DNA of 6,862 bases from Candidatus Gastranaerophilales bacterium (lineage in GTDB: Bacteria > Cyanobacteriota > Vampirovibrionia > Gastranaerophilales > Gastranaerophilaceae). Each line of letters starts with the position of its first letter. Positions within the stretch are counted from its first letter, which is position 1. The position numbers and the translations under genes are program-made. Shown here piece by piece: positions 1-5,942 of this stretch. The notes under the pieces were generated by a model, which saw only the letters and a program-made list of their open reading frames with translations, had not been told where the DNA came from and did not search any database. The DNA lies in the NCBI GenBank assembly GCA_944326495.1, contig CALVEE010000135.1, forward strand, positions 1 through 6,862, given 5' to 3'.

Positions 1-111
1 GAGAAAGTAACAGAAATTGGAGACCAAAGTTAAACATATAAATCTTTAAAAACTGTAGTAAAATTTGTTTCCGATAAACTTATCAACTTCTAAACTACTA
101 AACTCCAGTCA

Positions 112-304
112 GCACCCACCCCAGCCCTGTCTTGGATTTGCTTCACGCTCACAGAGCTTCACCTTTAAGCCTTACGGCTTAGCCGGTTCAGTCTGTTCGC
201 TATCCGGACTTACGTCCGTCCGCAAATCCGCTCCCTCAAAAGGGAGGGAGTAACGCCAAGCGTACAGTGTTCCTTCCCTGATGAGGGAAGGTTAGGATGG
301 GTGC
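112..304. repeat. Folded element with imperfect terminal inverted repeats
   Basis: The ends, 112-126 and 290-304, are inverted copies of a GCACCCACCC-type sequence; I count 12 Watson-Crick pairs, one G-T pair and two mismatches over 15 positions. Inside, GGATTTGC (134-141) pairs with GCAAATCC (222-229) and encloses three hairpins: 147-157 (GCTC/GAGC), 167-180 (AAGCC, loop TTAC, GGCTT) and 205-218 (CGGAC, loop TTAC, GTCCG). Outside that stem lie hairpins 231-250 (ctccct/agggag type) and 272-291 (perfect 8-bp stem, loop GATG). A 7-bp direct repeat gcttcac lies at 140-146 and 156-162. The layout suggests a non-autonomous mobile or REP-like dispersed element, or a structured RNA. On the minus strand the two TTAC loops become GTAA, a GNRA-type tetraloop. 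No transposase is present. Structure is seen directly; function is unknown. Confidence 0.55.
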
Positions 305-360
305 CAGCCCGTAAGGGAAAAATTGGCTGTGAACCGTTAGCTGGTAGAATAGACTTAAGT

Positions 361-389
361 AGTAGGTCAGGCAGTGCCTGACATTAACT
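361..389. repeat. 29-bp palindromic dispersed repeat, copy 1
   Basis: This 29-bp sequence is identical to 6741-6769 and in the same orientation. Its core (366-382) is a palindrome with two perfect 8-bp arms, GTCAGGCA and TGCCTGAC, around a single central G, and its outermost three bases, AGT and ACT, are also complementary. Identity ends exactly at both borders (T versus C on each side), so it behaves as a defined unit. It lies between the folded element and the second hairpin, away from any gene. It could be a dispersed intergenic repeat, a protein-binding site or an insertion target; the sequence does not decide. Confidence 0.8.
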
Positions 390-479
390 TATTTCCTACA
401 TTACGGGTTAAATTTTACTTTTCCCTACAGAATCGCCCCCTCACCGCATCCGTAGTTTTCGGCTCCCGCCTCAAACACG

Positions 480-512
480 GCTGCTCCTCTCCCACAGGGA
501 GAGGAGAACAGC
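480..512. repeat. Long GC-rich hairpin, REP-like
   Basis: The core is a perfect 10-bp stem, CTCCTCTCCC at 484-493 and GGGAGAGGAG at 497-506, with a three-base loop ACA. It extends outward by a further four pairs (480-483 with 509-512) across a two-base AA bulge. No T-run follows on the plus strand and no matching one on the minus strand, so it is not an intrinsic terminator. Preceding sequence at about 436-450 is C-rich, like the C-rich ends of many intergenic repeats. A small perfect palindrome, GCTTTATATAAAGC, follows at 515-528. Confidence 0.55.
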
Positions 513-600
513 ACGCTTTATATAAAGCCGGAAGGGATAGAAATATGCTCAAAAAACATATTGTAAATAAATTTTTTGGCCTCTCACGGGCTATTCATAC

Positions 601-626
601 GGGCGGAGCAAAGCTCCGCCCTTTTT
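601..626 (+). terminator. Intrinsic terminator, plus strand
   Basis: A perfect 9-bp GC-rich stem, GGGCGGAGC (601-609) with GCTCCGCCC (613-621), loop AAA, is followed directly by five T residues (622-626) on the plus strand. It would stop transcripts coming from the left. No gene upstream in the window needs it, so it may serve a gene beyond the left edge, an unannotated RNA from the hairpin region, or be a repeat hairpin that happens to act as a terminator. It stands back to back with the terminator of the minus-strand block. Confidence 0.65.
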
Positions 627-629
627 CTT

Positions 630-677
630 AAAAAAACATCTCCGTCAATAATTATGTTGACGGAGATGTTTTGTTTT
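630..677 (-). terminator. Bidirectional intrinsic terminator ending the six-gene block
   Basis: A 16-bp stem pairs 633-648 with 657-672 around an 8-base loop. On the minus strand the stem is followed by seven T (complement of the A-run 630-636), and it begins 14 bases after the stop codon of the SLH gene, so it is the natural end of that transcript. On the plus strand the stem is followed by TTTT-G-TTTT (669-677), so it could also stop opposing transcription. The stem is long and uninterrupted, so I am confident it works at least for the minus strand. Confidence 0.88.
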
Positions 678-686
678 AAGAATTAA

Positions 687-2102
687 TTAATAAATAATAG
701 TTAATTCTTCATCCGGGTTTAAGCTTGAATCGTTAGTTGTGTTCGGTACAAAGATGTACTTAGCTTCATCAACGAATTCATAGCAGACTCCAAATACGCC
801 GCTTCCAACAAGTTTAACAACATTGTAAACACCCTTACCTACAGTGATAAAGCTGCTTCCAACACTCTTAAGACCTTTTAGCGGGTGAAGTGATGCTGTA
901 TCGCAGAATGCATCAGACCAGTTGTCGCCGTATTCTTCTAAGCCGTTAGCTACGACTTCAACACCTGATGATGCTGTTCTTCCTGCAACACCGACAATTC
1001 TTCCAGCCATTGAGAATGGAGCTGCAAGAACTCTTGATACAACATTCGGGTTCTTAGAAACGTTAACTTCTGCGCTTGAAAGCTTGTTCGGGAATTCTGC
1101 GCAGTTGTCGCCGTTAGAAATACTCTTGAATGTAACTTCTACATAGCCCGGATTTTTAACTCCAGGTCTTGAAATTCCTGAAACAATACCCTTAACTGTA
1201 GAGCCTGCTGGATAGCAAACGCCTGCTACAGTTACATCTTCTGTTGTTTTTGCTGTAAATGTATCGCCTACATTAGATGTTCTTGCGCTTATTCTTTCGC
1301 TAAGTTTAATCTTAATTGTCATAGGTTCATACTTAGTAGCGCAGTTTACAGCACCATTTGAGGTATCAATATTGAAGTTAGCTTTCAATGCACCGAGCAT
1401 ATATGCAACTTGTTCTTTTGACAAGTATTCATCATTGATAACTTTATCTTTATCAGCGATTTTGTTCAAAATGCCGGAAGATATTACTTCATTTGCTGCT
1501 TCATAGCCCCATGCAGGAACATATTTTACGCTCTGGCCTTCAAAAACAGGAGCTTTTTTGTCTGCAGAAACATTCATCATTTTTGCAAATGTTGCAAAAA
1601 CTTCTGCCTTGGTAATCGGCTGGTCAGGCTTGAAAGTAGCGTCCGGATAGCCAATCATAACATCAGCTGTAAGAGCTCTATCGATTTGATCTTTTGCCCA
1701 ATAATCAGCTGCTACATCTGAATAACTATTACCCTTAACTTCTTTAAGCTCTAAGCCGTCTGCAAGAATAAAAGCCAATTCAGAACGTAATACCGGCATT
1801 TTCGGATTAAAGATACCGGCGCGTTTTGCATCCATTTTGTCTTTCATATTGCAAAGCATTTCTTTTGCAAAACGGTTAACAATAACATTCTGCTTGCTTT
1901 CAATTGTCTTAACATGACATGGTTTGTAAACTTTGCCGCCGATTACTACATCATTTTCAGCTGTAGTAAGGGTGTGTGATTGTGAGCCGAACAACGTTGG
2001 ATGAGCATAAGCTTGTACGTCTGCAGGACATTTAGCCATTGCAGCACAAGATGCTACACATACGACACTAAGTGCCGTTAAAATTTTACCAGATAGTCTC
2101 AT
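687..2102 (-). CDS. Secreted SLH-domain protein
   Basis: A 471-residue exported protein, probably anchored at the cell surface. Residues 1-23 form a signal peptide with a charged start (MRLSGK) and hydrophobic core; AMA before K24 suits signal peptidase I, but V16-A-S-C19 also fits a lipobox, so a lipoprotein is possible. Residues about 100-176 form an SLH domain (YSDVAADYWAKDQID, then GYPDATFKPDQPITKAEVF, 151-169). A more divergent SLH-like unit follows at about 187-240. Residues about 260-330 look beta-rich, with a GD-x-F-x-A ... PAGSTVKG pattern (279-304) resembling extracytoplasmic beta domains. Residues 355-450 are glycine- and valine-rich with no recognised family. Eight cysteines remain after the signal peptide. 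SLH domains usually bind pyruvylated wall polymers (family knowledge). It is the last gene of the block, 16 bp after the GNAT gene. Surface role likely; exact function unknown. Confidence 0.88.
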   Translation of the reverse strand: MRLSGKILTALSVVCVASCAAMAKCPADVQAYAHPTLFGSQSHTLTTAENDVVIGGKVYKPCHVKTIESKQNVIVNRFAKEMLCNMKDKMDAKRAGIFNPKMPVLRSELAFILADGLELKEVKGNSYSDVAADYWAKDQIDRALTADVMIGYPDATFKPDQPITKAEVFATFAKMMNVSADKKAPVFEGQSVKYVPAWGYEAANEVISSGILNKIADKDKVINDEYLSKEQVAYMLGALKANFNIDTSNGAVNCATKYEPMTIKIKLSERISARTSNVGDTFTAKTTEDVTVAGVCYPAGSTVKGIVSGISRPGVKNPGYVEVTFKSISNGDNCAEFPNKLSSAEVNVSKNPNVVSRVLAAPFSMAGRIVGVAGRTASSGVEVVANGLEEYGDNWSDAFCDTASLHPLKGLKSVGSSFITVGKGVYNVVKLVGSGVFGVCYEFVDEAKYIFVPNTTNDSSLNPDEELTIIY

Positions 2103-2106
2103 ACTT

Positions 2107-2113
2107 CTCCTTT
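2107..2113 (-). promoter_or_regulatory. Ribosome binding site of the SLH gene
   Basis: AAAGGAG lies four bases upstream of the ATG and sits in the 16-bp gap after the GNAT stop codon. The region from the end of the GNAT gene to this site is almost purely purine on the coding strand, which usually keeps an mRNA unstructured and favours ribosome entry. It is among the strongest Shine-Dalgarno sites in the block, consistent with a well-expressed surface protein. Confidence 0.8.
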
Positions 2114-2118
2114 CTTTT

Positions 2119-3114
2119 CTACTTTTTCTTTTTCTGCATTAGATATGCTTGAGGATAGCAGAAATCCTCTCTAAATCCTATTCGCCTATACATTTTTAAG
2201 GCTTTGTAATTATTAGTTTCAGTTGTAACATTAACTTCACTAAACTCTCTCTTTCCTAATTTTGTCCAATCAACGATTGTTTTTATTGAACGATTTAAAA
2301 GGTGTTCTGAAAAACCGTGTCCTCTATGCTCTTTTTCTATAGCAACAAGAGGAATATTAGCGATTTTTCCTCCGGTTACATTTGTGAAAGCAAACCCAAC
2401 CGGTGCGTCTTTATATAATAACACAGAAGTAACATCAGGCAAGAACTCACCATAGATATTTTCTACAATTTTATTGATAATATCCTTTGTACCTTCCATT
2501 GATTTAAACCGTGTATCATACAAAGCATCTTGCGTATCACGGAATGATTCATGGATAATTCTTATTGCATCTTCATAATACGAATCAGAATAGCTTACGA
2601 TTTTGTAATCCTCCGAACGTTCTGAAAGCTTCATATTCTCTAAAATTCTTTCAGAAGAGGCATTTCCCATCATAAACCTTAAAACTGCAAGTCCTACAAA
2701 CTTGAACCCAAATCTTGCAATATCAGCTGTAAACACTGATTGATGACCTATCATTGGATAAGAAACAACCTTGTTTTCACGCTCGCTTGCTGTTAGCTCC
2801 AAAAACTTTTCAATAAGAAGCTTTATTTTCGTAATTTCATCTTCTGTTCCAAGGCAATGTATGAGATTAAGCTCGATTGATTCTGAAATAGAAGTTGTAT
2901 ATACAAGAAATGCTGTCGGAATATCATTTTCTTTAAGAACAATACAATGCATATAATTTTTTTCAACAGCATCAATAAATTCTTCATAACTCAACGGTTC
3001 AAGTTCAAATTTATACTCGCTTACAGCCTTAGCCTTAAAATCATTGTATACACCCGCAAAGATTTTAGACAAACTGCCGTTTAATAATTCTACTTCGTAT
3101 GCTGTTTCTGCCAT
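2119..3114 (-). CDS. GNAT-family N-acetyltransferase, two-lobed
   Basis: A 331-residue cytoplasmic protein whose C-terminal half (about 170-328) is a GNAT domain. This family transfers an acyl group from acyl-CoA to an amine. The acetyl-CoA-binding motif A appears as VAIEKEHRGHGFSEHLL (257-273), with the R-x-x-G-x-G/A signature as R264-G-H-G267-F-S269, so serine replaces the last Gly/Ala. Motif B follows as NNYKALKMYRRIGF (301-314). The N-terminal half (about 1-150) has a similar secondary-structure rhythm but no clear motif A, so it may be a degenerate second GNAT lobe. The protein is about twice the length of a single-domain GNAT. It has a good ribosome binding site (AAAGGA, 3121-3126, six bases from the ATG) and starts 20 bp after ribBA. 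It ends in a lysine run (KKKK). The substrate cannot be read from the sequence. Confidence 0.85.
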   Translation of the reverse strand: MAETAYEVELLNGSLSKIFAGVYNDFKAKAVSEYKFELEPLSYEEFIDAVEKNYMHCIVLKENDIPTAFLVYTTSISESIELNLIHCLGTEDEITKIKLLIEKFLELTASERENKVVSYPMIGHQSVFTADIARFGFKFVGLAVLRFMMGNASSERILENMKLSERSEDYKIVSYSDSYYEDAIRIIHESFRDTQDALYDTRFKSMEGTKDIINKIVENIYGEFLPDVTSVLLYKDAPVGFAFTNVTGGKIANIPLVAIEKEHRGHGFSEHLLNRSIKTIVDWTKLGKREFSEVNVTTETNNYKALKMYRRIGFREDFCYPQAYLMQKKKK

Positions 3115-3134
3115 AAACTTTCCTTTACTTCCGC

Positions 3135-4340
3135 TTACATCAAGTGATGCATTTTTTCTTTTTTGGTATTTATATATCGTTCATTGTATTTGTTAACTTC
3201 TGATTTAATATTAATATTCTCGTGAATTGTAAGTCCGTAACCTTTCAAGCCCACGATTTTTTTAGGGTTATTTGTAATAAGATTAAAATTATTAAACCCT
3301 AAATCAAGAATAATCTGTGCTCCGACGCCGTAATTTCTTAAATCAGGCGCAAATCCTAGAGAAACGTTTGCCTCTATTGTGTCCTGCCCCTGTTCTTGAA
3401 GCTTGTAGGCTTTTAATTTATTAATAAGCCCGATACCGCGGCCTTCATGGTCTCTAAGGTAAATTAAAGCACCTTTGCCGTATTCATCTATCATATGCAG
3501 AGCATTATGCAGCTGCCAGTTGCAGTCGCATTTCAGACTGTGGAAAATATCACCTGTTAAGCACTCACTGTGAACCCTGATAAGCGGAATCTTATCAGAC
3601 CCGTCATCTTTCACAAGTGCAACATGTTCGCAGCCGGTAATAGTATCTGTGTATCCGATTATATTAAAATCGCCGAATTGCGTCGGTAAAAATACTTCAA
3701 TTTCTCTTTTGACAAATTTTTCGCTTTTAAGCCTGTAAGCAATCAAATCAGCAACTGTTATAAACTTAAACCCGTGTTTTTGTGCGAATTCATGCAAATC
3801 ATCACGCCTTGCCATCTCTCCGTTTTCTTTCATAATCTCGCACATAATGCCGGCTTCTCTATGCCCGCAGAGTCTTGCTAAGTCGACAACAGCTTCCGTA
3901 TGCCCGCATCTTTTAAGCACACCGCCTTTTCTTGCAACGCACGGAAACAAGTGTCCGGGACGTCTTAAATCAGAAGGCTGTGCGTCAGGTGCTATAGCAA
4001 CTTCAATGGTTTTTGCTCTATCAAATGCTGAAACGCCGGTTGTTACACCATATTTAGGATGTGCATCAATACTCAAAGAAAAAGCCGTCTGCATACTTTC
4101 AGTATTTTTTTCTACCATCTGCGGCAAATCCAATTGTTTTGCGATTTCATTGGATATTGCAAGACAGACAATCCCGCGGCATTCCTTAGTAATAAAATTC
4201 ACGAGTTCAGGGGTTACAAACTGCGCGGAGCAAATTAAATCACCTTCGTTTTCTCTGTCCTCATCATCCGCAACAATGATAGGTTTTCCGCTGCGAAAAT
4301 CCTCAAGAGCTTCTTCAATTGTATTAAATTGATTTGTCAT
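3135..4340 (-). CDS. ribBA: Bifunctional DHBP synthase / GTP cyclohydrolase II
   Basis: This enzyme starts both branches of riboflavin synthesis in the cytoplasm. The N-terminal RibB half (about 1-205) makes 3,4-dihydroxy-2-butanone 4-phosphate from ribulose 5-phosphate. The C-terminal RibA half (about 208-375) opens GTP to the pyrimidine precursor; both halves release formate. RibB signatures are the acidic loop DDEDRENEGD (25-34), GVTTGVSAFDRA (98-109), GGVLKRCGHTEA with H147 (139-150) and AGIMCEI with E168. RibA signatures are RVHSECLTGD followed by LKCDC, giving the zinc cysteines C260, C271 and C273, then DHEGRGIGL (297-305), AYKLQEQGQDT (311-321) and TNNPKK (356-361). Length 401 is normal for the fusion, and both active sites look intact. 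It begins 2 bp after the ribE stop with no clear Shine-Dalgarno site, so translational coupling to ribE is likely. About 25 basic and polar residues follow the RibA core. Confidence 0.97.
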   Translation of the reverse strand: MTNQFNTIEEALEDFRSGKPIIVADDEDRENEGDLICSAQFVTPELVNFITKECRGIVCLAISNEIAKQLDLPQMVEKNTESMQTAFSLSIDAHPKYGVTTGVSAFDRAKTIEVAIAPDAQPSDLRRPGHLFPCVARKGGVLKRCGHTEAVVDLARLCGHREAGIMCEIMKENGEMARRDDLHEFAQKHGFKFITVADLIAYRLKSEKFVKREIEVFLPTQFGDFNIIGYTDTITGCEHVALVKDDGSDKIPLIRVHSECLTGDIFHSLKCDCNWQLHNALHMIDEYGKGALIYLRDHEGRGIGLINKLKAYKLQEQGQDTIEANVSLGFAPDLRNYGVGAQIILDLGFNNFNLITNNPKKIVGLKGYGLTIHENINIKSEVNKYNERYINTKKEKMHHLM

Positions 4341-4342
4341 AA

Positions 4343-4972
4343 TTAATAAAATCCGTTTCTTTTCAGAAAATCCATATCAATTCTTGATTTATTATCACTC
4401 GTTGATAAAAATTTTTCAACATATTTAGCCAGTATATCTACCTCAATATTCACATAATTCCCTGCCTGGAGCTCTCTAAGACAGGTATTTCTGAATGTAT
4501 GGGGAATTACTGCAATTTTAACCGCGTTTCCGCTTATGTCTGCTACAGTAAGACTTACACCGTTTACTGCGATTGAACCTTTTTTTACTACGTATTTTGC
4601 ATCTCTGGGGTTAAGTTCAATTGATAAATCAAAAAATCCGTTATTTGGAGTTACATTTCCCACTTTACCTATACCGTCCACATGTCCGGCTACGATATGG
4701 CCACCAAATCTGCCGTCTGCCGGCATGGCGCGTTCCAGATTTACGGAAGAGGCGGGCTTGAGCTCGTTTAAAGCTGTTACCATAAAAGTCTCCGGTGAAA
4801 CATCTGCAGTAAAAGAACTGTTATCAATTGCCGTAACAGTTAAACAAACACCGTTAACTGCAATACTGTCGCCGATTTTTGTATTTTCTAAGACCATTTT
4901 GCATTCTATTACAGCTTTTTTTTCCGTAATAGTCAGGACTTTACCGATTTCCTCTATAATTCCTGTAAACAT
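4343..4972 (-). CDS. ribE: Riboflavin synthase (alpha chain)
   Basis: This enzyme catalyses the last step of riboflavin synthesis, dismutation of two 6,7-dimethyl-8-ribityllumazine molecules into riboflavin and the pyrimidine substrate; the family works as a trimer. It has the two tandem lumazine-binding domains expected, about 1-97 and 98-195. The start MFTGIIEEIG is the family's canonical N-terminus, which fixes the ATG. Domain 1 shows GDSIAVNGVCLTV, ADVSPET and NLERAM, then GRFGGHIVAGHVDGIG at the junction. Domain 2 repeats it as GSIAVNGVSLTV and IPHTFRNTCL. Length 209 is typical. It follows fmt after 52 bp and precedes ribBA by 2 bp. The ATG has no upstream Shine-Dalgarno site, while a good promoter ends six bases before it, so a leaderless transcript is suggested. 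Some groups call this gene ribC; the B. subtilis-style name is used here. Confidence 0.97.
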   Translation of the reverse strand: MFTGIIEEIGKVLTITEKKAVIECKMVLENTKIGDSIAVNGVCLTVTAIDNSSFTADVSPETFMVTALNELKPASSVNLERAMPADGRFGGHIVAGHVDGIGKVGNVTPNNGFFDLSIELNPRDAKYVVKKGSIAVNGVSLTVADISGNAVKIAVIPHTFRNTCLRELQAGNYVNIEVDILAKYVEKFLSTSDNKSRIDMDFLKRNGFY

Positions 4973-4978
4973 ATGTGT

Positions 4979-5007
4979 ATTTTATCATACAAAGAGAGAA
5001 TTGTATA
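4979..5007 (-). promoter_or_regulatory. Promoter of ribE, leaderless type
   Basis: On the minus strand a -35 TATACA (5002-5007, 4 of 6 matches to TTGACA) and an extended -10, TG-A-TAAAAT (4979-4987, hexamer 5 of 6), are separated by 17 bases. The -10 hexamer ends six bases before the ATG, so the predicted start is the A of the start codon (4972) and the mRNA would have no leader. It lies in the 52-bp fmt-ribE gap. I see no FMN riboswitch in this short space. It may add to read-through from def-fmt. Confidence 0.6.
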
Positions 5008-5024
5008 GATGAGTCAGGGTTTTT

Positions 5025-5942
5025 CTATAATTTAATTCCATTAGCCCAGTCTCTTGCATACATTTCACCCTTACCTTCAGGTTTAACTTTTATTAATCTT
5101 AGAAGTCCGTCTCCGGTTTTTACATCTATTCCGCATTTTGTTATCCGGACAAAATCACCACAATTCCCCTGTAGTTCTTCTTTTACCGTCCCGGTCTCCA
5201 TAACCTTTATAATTTTTCCCTGAAATTCAAAATAAGCACCAGGGCATTTGTAAACTCCGCGGACAAGGTTATGAATTTCTTCTGCCGGCTTTGTCCAGTC
5301 AATTTTGCATTCTTCTTTTTTTAATTTGTCTGCAAAACATACCCCGTCCTCGCATTGACAGATTGGTTTAATAGTACCTTCTTTTAAGCCGGTTAGAGTC
5401 TTTTCCAAAAGTTCGGGAGATTTTTCTGCGCAAATTTCGAAAAGCTCAACACAATTCATGTTAGGAGTAATTTCTATCGGGTATTTTAAACAAATATCGC
5501 CGCAATCTAACCCGAGCTCTGTTATCATTGTACAAATACCGGTTTCCTTCTCTCCGTTCATAATCGCACGCTGAATAGGGTTTGCTCCGCGATATTTTGG
5601 AAGAAGTGATACATGGAGATTGATTGTTTCATACTTTGGAATGTCTAACACTTCTTGAGACAAAATTTGTCCAAACGCAAATGTTACAAAAAAATCCGGT
5701 TCCAATTCTCTTAGCGCTTCTATTATTTCAGGCTCTTTTCTTATTGATTTCGGCTGAAAAATTTTTATATCATGCTCCTGCGCAAACTGTTTTATCGGGC
5801 TCGGCGTAAGTTTATGCCCGCGCCCTGAAGGTTTATCAGGCTGGGTTACAACCGCAAGAACATCAAATTTATCTGAATTATAAAAATGCTCCAGTGATTT
5901 TAAGCCGATATCAGGAGTACCAAAAAATACAATACTTATCAT
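5025..5942 (-). CDS. fmt: Methionyl-tRNA formyltransferase
   Basis: Transfers a formyl group from 10-formyl-tetrahydrofolate to Met-tRNA(fMet) in the cytoplasm, so bacterial translation can start with formyl-methionine. The N-terminal Rossmann-like catalytic domain (about 1-190) has the substrate loop QPDKPSGRGHKLTPSPIK (34-51) and the signature INLHVSLLPKYRGANPIQRA. The family's catalytic triad is seen as N108, H110 and D146 (GLDCGDI). After a linker comes the C-terminal tRNA-binding domain (about 205-305), opening with KKEECKIDW and RGVYKCPGAYFEF. Length 305 is usual. The start codon overlaps the def stop by 4 nt (ATGA), with AGGA nine bases upstream inside def, so the two genes are translationally coupled. 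It carries twelve cysteines, including a C195-x-C197-x4-C202 ... C212 cluster in the linker, more than I would expect for this family. Confidence 0.97.
   Translation of the reverse strand: MISIVFFGTPDIGLKSLEHFYNSDKFDVLAVVTQPDKPSGRGHKLTPSPIKQFAQEHDIKIFQPKSIRKEPEIIEALRELEPDFFVTFAFGQILSQEVLDIPKYETINLHVSLLPKYRGANPIQRAIMNGEKETGICTMITELGLDCGDICLKYPIEITPNMNCVELFEICAEKSPELLEKTLTGLKEGTIKPICQCEDGVCFADKLKKEECKIDWTKPAEEIHNLVRGVYKCPGAYFEFQGKIIKVMETGTVKEELQGNCGDFVRITKCGIDVKTGDGLLRLIKVKPEGKGEMYARDWANGIKL

Larger units (their letters stand above)
1..630. other. Gene-free left flank rich in hairpins and repeats
   Basis: I see no convincing protein gene here. Open frames at 65-253 and 374-631 on the plus strand translate into low-complexity, Ser/Pro-rich or hydrophilic sequence that matches no family I recognise, have no proper ribosome binding site, and run straight through inverted repeats, so they are probably not coding. 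The stretch instead holds a folded repeat element (112-304), one copy of a 29-bp palindromic repeat (361-389), a long GC-rich hairpin (480-512), a perfect 14-bp palindrome (515-528) and a terminator hairpin (601-626). Its first 100 bases are A+T-rich and featureless. The G+C-rich segments contrast with the A+T-rich genes next door, which suggests an accumulation of dispersed repeats. Confidence 0.7.

Noticed and set aside
134..229. Cloverleaf-like fold resembling a tRNA
   Set aside because: An 8-bp stem encloses three hairpins, but arm lengths and spacing are wrong, there is no T-loop before the 3' stem and no sensible anticodon arm on either strand.
65..253. Plus-strand open frame of 62 codons over the folded element
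   Set aside because: It passes through several inverted repeats, has no ribosome binding site, and its translation resembles no protein family.
374..631. Plus-strand open frame of 85 codons
   Set aside because: It starts inside the 29-bp repeat and runs through two hairpins into a terminator; the base pattern is that of intergenic repeats, not of coding sequence.
3847..4332. Plus-strand open frame of 161 codons, opposite ribBA
   Set aside because: It lies wholly antisense to the well-conserved RibB domain, so it is a shadow of that reading frame; the same holds for 922-1146, 2771-2956, 4536-5012 and 5624-5809.
4973..5024. FMN riboswitch ahead of the riboflavin genes
   Set aside because: The gap is only 52 bp and lacks the conserved stems; the region upstream of def also shows no such structure.
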